Source: Serinus canaria (Eukaryota > Chordata > Aves > Passeriformes > Fringillidae). From it: a stretch of 64,000 nt of DNA. The DNA lies in contig NC_066315.1 in NCBI RefSeq assembly GCF_022539315.1, forward strand, positions 47,225,174 through 47,289,173, in the 5' to 3' direction. A program made the position numbers and the translations under genes. Of the stretch, positions 12,201-25,400 are shown piece after piece. Every line of letters begins with the position of its first letter. The stretch's first letter is position 1. The notes under the pieces were generated by a model, which saw nothing but the letters and a program-made list of their open reading frames with translations, was not told the origin of the DNA and ran no database searches.

Positions 12201-15200
12201 TTCTACCTTTTAGCATCTTCTGGAAAAAGCCTGAAGCAGCATCTAGCTCACCAAGGCTGAGGGGCCCATTTCTAGCATTTGGCCTCTTTGCTCCTCACAA
12301 TGAAAGCTTTTCAATTATTCTCAGCCAAATTATTCTCCTTTCCTATTTGCTCTGACCCATTTGCTTCATGGGAAACCCTCTGCTTTGTCCTGTAAGCTTT
12401 CTTAAAGAACTTAGCAAATGTCCATTTGGTCACCTGGCTTTGCAGTGTTGTTGCACTGCAGTGTTGCAAGCCATCTAAAAAGGAGGTGTGATATAGAAGG
12501 GTTTAGAGAGTTGCTAAAAACCTCTGAGGAGCAAACACAAGGAAATAACTGTCCTGGAGATGAACTTCCAAGAACCAGGTTGTGGCAGCAGTGGGTTGAT
12601 AAATCCTTATGCAGCAGGCAGGAGTGGAGGTTTGACTGTACAAGTTAATCAGCCTTGGTCTTGGCACTCTTAAACCCTAAGGGGAGTCAGTGCTCAGTGT
12701 TCCTAGAAAATGACAGAAAAGGGTCAGTCCAGGGGACTTCAAGGTTTCCCTAGACATCTAAATGTTACCTTTTGACATGGAGTTGATTTTTGGTTTTAAA
12801 CCTGGTGTTTTGATGGAGCATACTGGTCACAGGCAGGAGCCAGATGCGATGGTAAGCAGAGCTCCCGGGTCAGCAGCTGCTGTTCACTGGGAGCATGTCA
12901 GGTCATAAATTTAAGCACTCAGAAATTAGGTGGAAATGTCCCATATTTAGGTTATGAGCTTTTCCTTAGCTGCAGGAAGCAAGGCAAAGTCATGCAGGCA
13001 TTTCCTGGCCGCTGACTTTAACACTTTTGTACAGAGTTTCTAGAGGGGAAAAGCTTTATAGGAGGCTTATGTTCTTTGTTTTTCCTAAGCAAAATGTAAA
13101 GTTCTCCCCCGTGCTAGGAGTCACACTGACTGTGAATCAGGGCTCTTGTGGGAAACAGCCTGCAGCAGCTTTTTTCATCTCCAGAAGATGCAGCAGCAGG
13201 TTTCTGTGAGCTGGCTGCTCTCAGGGTGACTGGAGGGCCATGCCAGCAGACTGCACAGCTCTCACTGTCAACACTCAGCAGTTCTGGGTGCTTCCCACAT
13301 TCCATAGAGCAGGACAAGACCACAATTACAGACAGAGTCCTTGTCTGCTTATCTGGTTGTTAGGGTTTTAAGCCTTAAGCGATTTTTACCTCTGCATGAG
13401 TAGATAAAAAAGCTCCTTTGTAAAATCGAAGTAGCTAAAAGGATTTACTCTGAAGTATCTAGAGGTTAGGTGTGCACTTAGGAAATATGTTGCTGGATGA
13501 CCCTTTTATGACCCATTCGTCTGGCCACCTCATAACCCTGCACAATTAGATGTTCCCAGCCTGAGGGATGTCCAAATTTCTCTTTATCAGCTGTTTGAAA
13601 GGCCTCATTTAAAAAGGGAAAAAAAATGGAATGTGCACAGACCTGAACTGCAACATTGTTCAAACTTTATGTGAAAACACAAGGAGCACCAGGGACTCAG
13701 AGCACCTTCCCACCAGGTTTTAGAGAGAGACCTTCAGGGAAGCTCTTCTTTCAGACCTCCTTACTTCCTTGTCTATAGACAGGCTGCCTTGCAGCTGGGT
13801 GGTCAGTTTACCTGCCCCCATTCTTACTGCCTGAAGTTCTCAGCAGGATCCCACAAAGGGCACCTTGGTACCCTTGCACACCCTCCTTTGGGGGAACCTT
13901 ACCTTGATTGCTTCAAGTGCACAGCCATTGTTCCTTTAACTGACCAAGGGTGCTGGGAGCTGGAGGAGTGTGCACTAGAGAGACTGGGAAATGGGGAAGG
14001 ACAGAGATGAGACAACAGATGGAGGAGTGAATCTCCACTGGAGGCTTCTCCACATGATCCTCTGGTGACATATCCTGCCCATGCCTGGAAAAGCTTCTTG
14101 GCTGAAAGTTATATGAGAAGATCAAAAATACAAGACAGCTCAGCTTTAAAACACTGCCAGGAGGAGAGGAAGAAGAGGTTGACTTACAGATCACCTGTGA
14201 ATTTTTTGGTGGGTGGGAGGAATTTGCTTATTTTCTAGGCTGTGAAAATATGGTAGTGAATATATTCCTTAGATAAAACGGAACGTGAAGGACTTGGATT
14301 TAAAAAAAGCAGGCTGATGGATGAGTGCTAGAGACCAGGACAAAAGTCAGACAAGAGAGAAAAAAGCCAGTAAGCTGGAGCAAACAGCCTGACAGGTCTC
14401 TTGCTTGGAATGTGCCACAGGATGGAAACTGGGCCCTAAAATATAAATGTGAGATCCTCCAAGTGTCCTTTTCAGAGCACTCCTAGGACAGGGCCTGAAT
14501 ATGAGCCCAGCTCTGCTGTATTGGAGTAGCTGTGAAGTGGAATTGCACAGATCCAGTGAGAAGATCCCTGCAGGGATGTGTCCATCCCACTCTGACCCTG
14601 GGGGATGGCAGTAGTACCATGGCTTCATGCCAGCCCCTCCTGTGCCACCATCTGCATTTCTCCCACCACCAACTTTTTTAGGAATTTTTTCCAGGAATTT
14701 TTTATTTTCAAAACCATGTCTGTACAACCTGACCCTGCTCACTGATGAGAGCCCTGTTTGTGGGCTCTCTACCCCAGCTCTTTCCTTCTTCACGCTGTGG
14801 CCAGTGCAGTCCCAACTTCAGCCTCAGTTTCTTCACTTCCTTCTTCTAAAGAGCTGAAATAATGCTGTACTTCACCCTGCTTGTCCATAGACACCTCAGA
14901 AAAAGATGTTTAAAGTGTCTCAGGGGTACTGTGTGATTGGGGGAGATACAAAACATTTTAGTTGCAGCAAAAAAATTAATTTGGACAACTTTAATGGGAA
15001 GGGTAAGGATATGCCTTGAAAGGTAATCCTAATGACATCCTTCTGCAATGGAATCAATGTAAATGAAAGGGTTTAAAATTCAATATTCAGATTTTCTGGA
15101 TTTAATATAGACTGTGAGAAGTCTCTAATTGTTCATCAAAGCCAAAATAGATTCTCCTTTCTGTATCTCAGACACTCATTTTAAACTGCATACTGAAAAA

Positions 15201-16360
15201 AAGTCCTCTAACTTAATTTTGTGTTAATATATTACAGAAGTTATTAATACTTTAAAATTACTATTCCCCGAACTGGACAGACAAACAAAATAAATGAATA
15301 AAAAAAATCCCCCCAAACAAACCCAAACAAAAGAATTGTTCCAGCTGTTTCCTTTTGCCTTTCTCTTAGCTTAGACAAGGTGTCTCTCAACTTCCACTCT
15401 GACTCATGCGTCTCCAGATTTCCATCCCAGTTTCCAGCATAAATGATTTCCATCTTTCCTTCATTTCAGAGAACCTTGGTGCTTAAGTTGCTTCTCAAAC
15501 TGCTGGCAGGGCATTCAGCTTCACAAGTCTGGCACTTGAGTGCTGCAAAAAATCTTCAGAGCTGCATTGCTCCTGCAGATCCCCTGTAACAAATGTGAGA
15601 TTTATTCAGTACTGAAATGGACCTGCCAGTGACGGCTGAGGGCTGTGTTTCACCCTGCTGATGCTGTACAAGGGGTGTCAGAGATGCATGGGGCAAGGGA
15701 CAACAGTGGTGGTTTGAAGAGCCTTTGAAGGAACAGATTTCAGGCCATGTTTTCCAAACTTCCTAGGGAAAGGGAATACGGTGTGATAATACTTAGCAGG
15801 CTTGCAAGGAAAATTAGCAATTGACTTTGAAAATATTTCCTTTAAAAAGAACCCACAACCCTTGAATATTACCCTTACTTACACATAAGGAGCTGAGCCA
15901 TAAGGAGATGACGGGACTCCTTGGAGATAAGTAAGCACATTTTATAATGTGAGAGGAGATGGGGAGCACTGGAATGAAACAGCAGGGGAGGGGGGTGTGG
16001 ATCAAAGTGTTTAAGTGGAACATTTGGAGTTGCCATTTCCCACATGGATGGTGCTGAGAATTGCATTTCAGCAAAGAGGCTCCAACAATGCCTCAGACCA
16101 TATCCTAGAAAATAGGAGAATAATTTCCTCATGAGCAGCCAGGAATTCTGACTGAGCAGGGAGAGCCATACCCAGTGTAAGACTTCAACAGACCCTTCAC
16201 GACCCCAGCCCTAAGTGATGTTTTTGAAAAAGTCAGAAAGGCACCTCTTCCACACACAACATAGGATGTCCAAGTTGCTGTAGAGCCGAGGCCATTAGAG
16301 AGTAACCCTTTGACACAACATGATGTAACACTTCAGTACTCTCATCTCTGTCATTATTTT
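9221..16360. other. Intergenic region between convergent EEPD1 and MATCAP2
   Basis: No exon, RNA gene or clear transposon was recognised. The open frames here are short, lack splice-supported continuation and resemble no family I know. The sequence is moderately GC-rich near EEPD1 and more AT-rich after about 15000. Confidence 0.6.
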
Positions 16361-16363
16361 GTC

Positions 16364-16369
16364 TTTATT
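16364..16369 (-). terminator. MATCAP2: Candidate distal poly(A) signal of MATCAP2
   Basis: AATAAA on the minus strand is followed about 45 bases downstream by a GU-rich TGTTGTGTC (complement of 16312-16320). If used, the 3' UTR is about 2.9 kb. Other minus-strand AATAAA sites closer to the stop, at 18461-18466 and 18189-18194, lack an obvious GU-rich follower. Confidence 0.4.
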
Positions 16370-19300
16370 TGTAAAAGTTGTATAAAATGCCTTTCAAAAT
16401 TGGTCTGGTGAAACGGGGAGGCTTTTCCAATGCCAGCCAGGTTTCTGTATAGGAATAACACAGCAAGACATAGATACACACCAAAGCAACCAAGCCAGAC
16501 AGCCAGGAAAGGCTGCCAACTCATCACTGACACCATGAAACTGTGCAGTGACATGAGCTCACTGCTGTCCACACACTCCACCACAGAACTTCAGAATCAC
16601 AACTCAGTAACCAGTCTCTTCACAGTGAAGAACAAAAATTCAGGAAAATTTACAAAAGCTACACTTCAAAATTTGAGACACTTCTACAAAGGAGGAATGA
16701 CATGATGCCAAACCCAGAAGCTGACAGCTTCACCTATTGCTACATATTGATACTAACCACTTCCAGACTCCAAATTTTGCACCAGGCAAATCTATTTCTA
16801 GAATAATGAAGAATGGAAGTCTAATGGCACCTACTGCTTTGCAAAAAAGGTGATGCAGGTCTTCAAGTCAAGCAAAAAGGCCTGTAGTAGTGTTTAGGGC
16901 TACAGAGTGTAAAAGAGCCAGGCCTCCAGGCATGGCATTTTGTGGCAAACGTGTGACTAGCACAGAGTCCTGGTTTTGAGGACACATTATGCACATGCAC
17001 TTTGATTATAAGATGCTACTACTGTGGGAGGAGAAAAACCACTTTGCTTATGTAAAAGGCATGGGAGAAAGGCAGGGATCTCTCCTATCAGCATAAAATC
17101 AGTTCAAAATTGTTCCTTTCTTAAAGGACAGTCTCTTTTGCTGTCAGGGTCAGCAAAGTAAGCCAGATTTTTCCACAGTATAGCCCAAATGATCTCTGCC
17201 CAGTTTACTCTAAAGTCAGCTTTTGACTGTAATCCTTGGCTTGACTTCAGTCATGTGTGACTTTCTTGCTGTTTCTGGCAAAGGAGCCAAAACCTGGAGC
17301 ACACTTGTGGGACTGACTGCAAATGGCTCCTGTCAGGCTGCTGCAGCAGCTCTGTGCCTGCTCTGCACAGCTCTGAAACAAAACTGGGCAGGCCAAGTCA
17401 CCAGTGATCAAACTAGACAGCCTGTAGGAGGAAAGGAGAAAACAGCATACAGAGGCTGAATGGCTTTCAGCTCCTGAACAATACTGACAACACAAAATTA
17501 AGGCTGCTGCAAGCAGTTCTCAGTCCCTGCCTTCAAAACAACTAAATTTAGTAAATTTATGCTTGTTGAATGCATTTTCTTTTTTGCAGCAGTCAGCCAG
17601 CCACTGCAAACAATCTGCAACAGTATCTGAAAGGCAGCTGCTTTTATGGGATTATTCATAAACCTTCAGACCTCTTAGCCAGCCATCACCTTTTCCTCAC
17701 AGATTTTCCTATGGATCAGGTAACATGTTCTCAAGATTTTACTGTAATGTCTGGTAATGTCTTGGTACAAAACAAGGTGGTAGAGTTATTGCATTTGTTA
17801 CATAAAAGAACAGATAAGAGGGGAGGGATACTGTGGCTCAGGTCCATGCAAATGTGGTGTGGAGAAAATCTTGGCTTCATCTACTCACCTTATCTCATGC
17901 CAGGCCTGTTACCAGTGGGCAAGAGCAGCAGGATAAGAAAGGGCAAAAGTCCTGTCCAAGGCTCCCACTAGTTTCTGCCCAGGCCCCTCTGACCACAGCT
18001 GCTTCCCAGGAGCTCAGAGGAGCCCTTGTAAAATTCTGTCTACTAAAACAAAACCCATTGTCAGAATACTTTGCCTCACCAATTCCATAATAATCCACAA
18101 TCAGAAAATGTAGCTTATGTAGTAAGTCCTCCTGCATCATCTAAGTTATTTATCATGTGACTAGAGAAAGCTCTTTGCTGCAAGGAGCTTTATTTCCTTG
18201 GCCCTGGACATAGCACCCGCAGTTAAAACAGAGGTAAAGTTGCTCCAGAGTGGTGCAGCACTTCTGTTGGAACACAGGAATAGGGCACTTGAGAGTCATC
18301 TTCTCTCCCCCAGTCACATCTTGTTTCTGAAATGAGCTCTGCAAGCTCAAGCTTGCTGTAGTGTGGGGGCACTGCTCAAAAGTGTGACCTGGTCCTCTGT
18401 AGGCTCAGGTGATCCAAAGCAGAAGCTTAGTGTGCTGGATTGTGGCCCTGTGTTCCTGAATTTATTTAGAACCATAGGTCATGAAATCACAGTTTTGCTC
18501 AATCCTCCTTCCAACACACTGCCATGCTGAATTTCCTAGACATGCTATGCTTGTCCTCAAAGGAGGGAGGCCCTTCCCAGAATTCAGCTTTCTGAAACAT
18601 GTACTATACACATAAAAATGTAGAACAGTGTAACTTTTTGAGGGAATGAAGGGGAAAGCTTTGCTACCCGATTACAATCACTAAACCAGCACTACCTAGC
18701 TTTTCCCTCTTTTCTTAAATGCTAATCCTCTCACTTAAAAAAAAGACCCTGAAACATTTTGTAATGTTACAGACTTCAATCCTGTGGCACAAAGACCTGC
18801 TTCTGTGCACTGTTTTTAAACTTTCTGTTTTCATTGCAGTGATGACTAAATGGGAAAGTTATGCAGACAGCAATGCAGCACAATCTACAGCAGTTCTATT
18901 GCTATGAACCATGACAGCTATGACCAAAGACAAGGCAAACAAAAGTGAACTAAGGGGGAATTTCTCCTCTGTCTCCTTTCCTCCACCTCTAAACCTGGGA
19001 GGGGAAAGGCAATATATTACAAGAGACAGCACTGAGCACTACACCAAGCATACAAAACAGAGTAGATGGCTGGACAGATCACTGCAGAGGAATTTCTAAG
19101 CCAAATTTTACAAAAATGCACAATTTCTTTAAAAAATAATCAATATACAATCACAATACAAAAGGACATAAAGGGGCTTTTTCTGAATTCCACATATTCT
19201 GGCCACTCTTCCCTCCCATTCCTCAGAAGTCCCTTTCTGCAAGCTCTGGGAAGTCCAGTTCTACATCGTTACACAGTATGTGAATGGATGTCTAACACTC
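16370..19300 (-). other. MATCAP2: Probable MATCAP2 3' UTR
   Basis: This stretch lies downstream of the MATCAP2 stop on the minus strand. No exon or repeat is recognised in it. The extent depends on which of three AATAAA sites is used, so the span is the maximum. Confidence 0.45.
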
Positions 19301-19462
19301 TTAATTTATGAGATCCTGGAGCTCCTCATCAGTCAGCTCATTGACTTCCATGATCTTTTTCAAATGTTCCATGTACCGGGCATGGTCTTGCAAAAAGTGT
19401 GGCACCCTCATGTTCTCAATCACAGCTAATCCTTTCAGGCGATCCACGTCCTCATATGAGAT
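19301..19462 (-). CDS. MATCAP2: MATCAP2 terminal coding exon 7
   Basis: Acceptor CCTTACAG precedes ISYEDVDRLKGLAVIENMRV, then PHFLQDHARYMEHL, ending ELQDLIN and TAA at 19303-19301. It is 53 codons plus stop and closes the family C-terminus. Confidence 0.95.
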   Translation of the reverse strand: MSYEDVDRLKGLAVIENMRVPHFLQDHARYMEHLKKIMEVNELTDEELQDLIN

Positions 19463-22400
19463 CTGTAAGGAAGGACATGGGTCATTGTAGCAGTACAGTC
19501 CCATTGCCACCCTGCTGCTGCTGCTATAAATTCTCTTCTGTAAATGAGAAAATATTTCAGAGCTGGAGAATTTAAAACCTTAGAGAAGCGTTTGAAAACA
19601 TGAGCAACTGTGTGCTTCAGTGGAAGATGCAAAAGACGTGTAAATTTAGCAAATGCCTTCATAATTCCTGATTCTGTTTTGATTCAATCAGTGAACAGAC
19701 TTGTAGGAATGTGAATGAGAACCATCTACAGCAGCTGCAGGAATAGAGAGAGAAAGAATGGAGCACATGTGAGTCTTGGAATGTCTTCTCAATAAGGCAG
19801 AAAGATTTACATAAGAATGGAAAAGCAGTGCAAAAGACTAAGGAACTAGAAAGGGAGGGCAGCACAGGCACGGCACAGGAAACAGTTTGGGAAATGCATG
19901 GTGCCAGCTGACCTGAACTCTGCTGTTTCATTTTCATTAGTAAATGTGCTTATGCAAAGCTAAATTAAAATGCATATCTAGTAACTAACTACAGCATGAG
20001 CAATACCAAGCACCCCAATTTTAGTTTTTTTTGTTTACCACATTCAATAGCAGAGTGTAGACTGGGTTTGCCTCATGGCATCAGAGCCTTCTGGGTATTG
20101 GTGCTGAACTCTCATTTTGCAGCTATTAGAGGATCTGGTAGCTTTTTACCCTAAGGAAAAAATGGATGTTTCTATCTTCATAGTCTTATGGTTCTAAAAG
20201 CTAGGACTTCTAATCACAGTAGCTCAAGATGCTGTGAATGATAGTCCAGAAAGGATGACTGCTTTGGCTGGGCACAAGCTGCCATGGATGCACAGAGCAC
20301 TCCTTGGGCAGCTGTCCAGTGATGAAATCTGTGTGGTTGTCACTGTGTCCAAGCTGTGTGTTCTGGGCACCCTGCAGACAGCAGCATATGCTCTGGCAAA
20401 GCCCACCAGCCTCACTGTGCTTCACACGAGCTTTGTGCCAGGTGGCTTGAGTGGAGCCTGCTCCTTCCAACCTTATTGCCCCATGTTTCCCCTAAGGAGC
20501 TAAGCCCTGTAGGGTCTGGTTTCCCTGGAAGCAGCCTGTCCTCTGGGCAGGTGATGATTTCTACTCAGCAGCAATTAGAGTGCACATGAAGGATTCACCA
20601 GTGTGCAAGGGGCATGGAAGGGCTTTCTGCAAAGACAGGACAGTGCAATCCAGATTGCTAAACCTGATCCTGATTGCTAAACAGAGACAGGTGAATATCT
20701 CAGCAATGATAATTGGAACAAAGCCCAATAGGAGAATCAATTTGCATCTCAGTACACAAGTGTGCTTTTCTAGTTGCAAGGACAAGATGCACCCAATTAA
20801 GAAAACAAACAGACACCCATGCCCAGGCTCATTCAAGTCACTAAGATCCTGCTATTTGAAGATTGTGTGGCATTACACCTAATTAACTTACTTAGAAGTG
20901 GATAGAGACAAGCTCCACAAAACCACACCATCTCTCAGTCTGGAGACATAGCACCACATGCAATTAAATTCTATCTCTTTTCCTGCCTAAAGAAAGAAAA
21001 AGGATCCTTCTCCCCTCATATTTATGTTCAGAGGTTTCTGTTACTGCTGGAAACAAGAAACATGTATCTATAATCTGAGATATGGTTTGAATGGGATGCA
21101 TTTTTGCAGTCCTTGCAATTGCTAAAAATTTACCAAAGTTGACATCCTGAGGAGATCAAAAAAATAATTCCATCCTATGGTGGAAACAGGTTATTTTCCT
21201 TACCACATTTTATTAGTCATTTCACTAGATAACATAGACTGAGGCTAAACCAGGCTTACTTATGGTCTTCATAATGTGCTCATGTGTTTCTTGGGAAACA
21301 CAAACAGTAGGTGATATTTTGCTGCTTCTACTTTTTCAAACTCTGGTAGTTACGCTATACTCAAGTGCACCCAGTATCTGCATTCTATTTCTCTTTGGCA
21401 ATATTTGCATGCAATTACCACATGAATATTTTCCAGTGCTTCCTGTGTTTGATTCTTTCCTGTTAAGTTTTAAAACTGCTCCTTTTAAGAAACACCATTT
21501 CTCAGGTTACAAGTGTTTTCCTTAGTCCCTTCTAGGTATGTTGAACAGCTTGCATGTATCCACAGCACAATCTTCTACACTTTAAGTAATGTCAGAAGCA
21601 ATAGGAAGGCAGGACCTGGAAAATGTGCCAGCCAAGCTTAATACTCCCTTTGGAACAACCTGATCCTCCCATTCCACCCTAAAAAAATCCAAGTAAATCC
21701 CCCATTTAAAGTGGTGATAAATCACTGGGCTAGATCCCAGTGCAAGTTTTATGCTTCTCTCTTTTGTGAGAAGATATATTGGAGCAGACCCAGTGAAGGG
21801 TCACTAAGATGATGAAGGCACTGGAGCATCCCTCCTGTGAGGAAAGGCTGAGAGAGCTGGAACTGTTTAGCCTGGAGAAAAGCAAGCTCACAGGAATCAT
21901 CAGTGTGTATAAACATGGGAATGGGGCTCTTCTCACCAGCACACACTGGCAGGGCAAGGGACAGTGAGCACCAGCTAAACTAAAATGCATAAAATTCCAT
22001 CTGAACTAAAAACATTTTTGTACAATGAGGGTGGAAAAACACTGGCACCAGCCACCCAGAGGGGTTATGGAGTCACCATCAGTGGAGATATTCAAAGCCC
22101 AACTGGACATGATCCAGGGCAAACTGCTCTAGCTGATACTGCTTAAGCATGGAAGTTGGAGTAGATGATGTTGACCTCAACTAATCTGTGGTGCTGAGAA
22201 CAGACATTGCCCTGATACACAAATTTCCAGCTTGACTGCAGATGTCTGAAGCTAAACCATTCAGAATACACTTTAAGATCCCTTGATTTTAAAAGCTGTA
22301 AAATCAAGCACTTATAAATTATCATACTGCTAGAAATAAATTGCTTGTAGGCCCTCAATGTGGGTGTCATGCAATGTGGATCATAGTGGAAGCTGTAATT

Positions 22401-25400
22401 TTATGAGGAATGACTTAGTGTATTTTTCAAGTGGCCTGACAACCTGCAGACTCCCTGAAGAGAGAGAGGCATAAAGCAGTAAAGGAACTGTGTGTTCAGT
22501 GGTTCAGCAGGCAGAAGCTGTGTGGAGTTGAGCAGGCTTAAAGCAAAAGGAAATTTCAGAGAGAAACTTGCAGACTTATTTGACAGAGTGATTTTATTTT
22601 CCAAGCTTCCTAACTTGGTTCAATTACCTAAATAGCTCTTGCTTATCAATAAGGATGATTCTGACAGTAAAGGGAAAACTCCAATGTGGACCAAAACCCT
22701 CTATCATAATAGGCCCCTTCCCTTTATCACCCATTGGTTGCTAAGTAGGCAGAAATGGTGTACCAGCTCTAAATTCAAGCTCAAATCAATTTGACTCCCT
22801 GCTTATGCAAGCATGAACCCTGCTTAATGAACTGTGAAATCTTAGCAATCCTTGGGTTTAGGAAGTGTGACAAAATTTCTGCACTTTTTAGAATGAACTG
22901 AGAACAAACAAGCCATGACAGTTAGAATGGACCTAAAATTCATTCACATTCTGTGAATATAGAAATATTATTCTGGGGGGAAAACCCCCTCATTTTTTAA
23001 AAAGACCTGCCATCAGTGAGAGAACTTTGAGATGAAATATTCTTTGTGGTGGAAGGGGGGTGCATTAATGTCAATGCACTGCTAGGACCACTGCCTTATT
23101 TAGTACCTGTCTTGTTTGGACAAAGCAGTCTGTCGTACTGCAAGTCAGGGAGTATCCCATAAAGGGAGGAAAGTCTGAGAAACATGACCATAAAATCTTA
23201 ATCTGATAAGTGAAGAATGAGGTCAAGCTGATAGAAATTTTCAGGACCTCAAAATACTTGCAACTAGCACAGTGTAACTGAAGGTGCTGTACAGAGCAGA
23301 GAATTCTAGATCAAAGTAAAAGCACCATGACTCATAGTTCATTACAGGCAGGCTTGCTGAAACGATAAAACTGTACCCTTGGGAATAATGAGTTCAATCA
23401 CCTTTCCAAGGGCTGTCAGAAGATGGAAATCAATGGATTCCCTGTATCTCAGGATTCGGAGGATGCCATCCAAGTACACCTGGTCCTTATTGAAACAGCC
23501 TGAAAGGAATGGAGACACGTTGCACTCTATCAGTGTTTGGTCGAGGCATGTTCTCAGAAGCCATTATGAGCAGAACAATTTTATTTTTAAAAACTAGATA
23601 TTTATATCCCTGACTTTGAACACCTTTCCAAAAACTAGCTAGACGGCAAAACCCATCAGCCAGAAAAAGAAATCAAACATAGAAGATAGAGCCTGTGAAT
23701 AACCACAGGCAACATTACATCTGTAGAAAGCAGGTCAAACTGTATGAATTTTTGCATTTATGTTCCATTTCCACCAAAAAAAAAAAAAATCTTTACTGAT
23801 TCAGCTTGAAGGTCTCACCCAAGAGCATTTTCAGCCTTGTTTTCCATATAAGAATTCCTGAGACCCCATTTCAGAGAGTGTGGATTCTGATTTCTCCCTT
23901 TTGCAAAGGTTTAACTGTGTGACATGATTAGGGAGCTCTGTACATGTTCTGAAAACCCCCCTGAAGTACAAAAGAGAAGACAAACAGGGAACTCACCCGG
24001 CTGTGAGGTGTCAGTCCACCCTCTCTTGGCCCGTACGCAGTAATCCCACCTAGTGTTGGGGTCCTTGACAAATTTGCCCACATCCTGGAAAAGCTGACTG
24101 AAGGACATTTGGCTGGCCTGGTACACTGTGTAGTAGAGCAGGGCAGCTCTCCAAAGAAAAGGGTCTTTGCGGAACAGGACGCTGTGAATGCTCGCCAGCC
24201 CCTCTTCTGTGGGGTTGATTGGCTTTAACCCGTGTTTCCTACGGCCATTGCGGTTGCACCAAGGCTGGCTGTTGTTGTTGAAACCTCGAAAGTAATGAGT
24301 CCCTGGGAAAAAAAAAGTTAAAGGAATCTGGCACTTAGAACAGTTGCATCCAATGATTAAGAAAAAGTTATAAAATATATAAGGAGATACCCATTTCAGA
24401 ACTCTGAGCTGGTAGGACTGGGCACTGAGAAAAGCAATGATTTTAGCCTTGTCTACAACAGACATTTTGTCAGAGATATATATACCACACACATATTCAC
24501 CTACTGACTGCAAGTGAAATTCCTGAAAATGCTTAAGGAATGCCACTATCAGGAGGACTTGACTTTCTAAATCTGTGAAAAGGAATTTTCAGAAGCCTTA
24601 CACGCTGAATTGTATCTGGCATAGGCTAGGCATTGTAGGGAACAGCAGGAAGGAAAATCAAAGTCAAAGGGCAGAAATGTTGCCTCCTGAAGGTGATTAA
24701 ACAGCACGACTGCAGCCTTGGAAGATGCTATGTTCCCTAAAATGTAACAGTGGTTCTAGGCAATTGCAAGGCTTATTCTTCAGTTGCTATTCAGGCACTA
24801 GTCAATATTTTATGTACTTAGTTGAAACAGAAAAATTTGCACTGAAAAATTTGTAGAAATTTTCCATAGGGCTGGACCAACCTTGTGTAATGCAAAACCA
24901 CAGCAATTACACCAGTTTAGGGATCACTGGGTAAATTCTTCATACCTAAAGCACGCCTACATTTGCAAGCAGTGCAGCGTGACAGACACAGATTTGTAAA
25001 GTGACACGGCCGGAGCAGAGGTTGAACAGTCACACTATTTTTATTTCCCCCCCCCCCTTTTTTTTTTTTTTTTTTTTTAACTCTAGAGTAGTTTGAAGAA
25101 AATTGTTCTAATAAGCAATGACAGCACAGAAGGTATACCCTGGAGCAGAGCCTCTGGGTTAGCATCATCTGAAAGGATTACTGTGTCTGCTCCCTTTGGC
25201 ATGGGAACCTCAGTGCTGTAAGTGGGACTGGCTGGTAGGCTTACTTCAAAAGCTTGCTCTGGACCTGACCTAAAATGCTAATGTCTCTGAACCCTAGGAA
25301 TCCTTTTACTGCATGCTGCAGTAACAAAAAGATTTCTCCTTCCCTTTAGCCCATCTCCAGCTGAGGTTCTTTGGATAGGGATGTTCCCTCCTACTGTACC

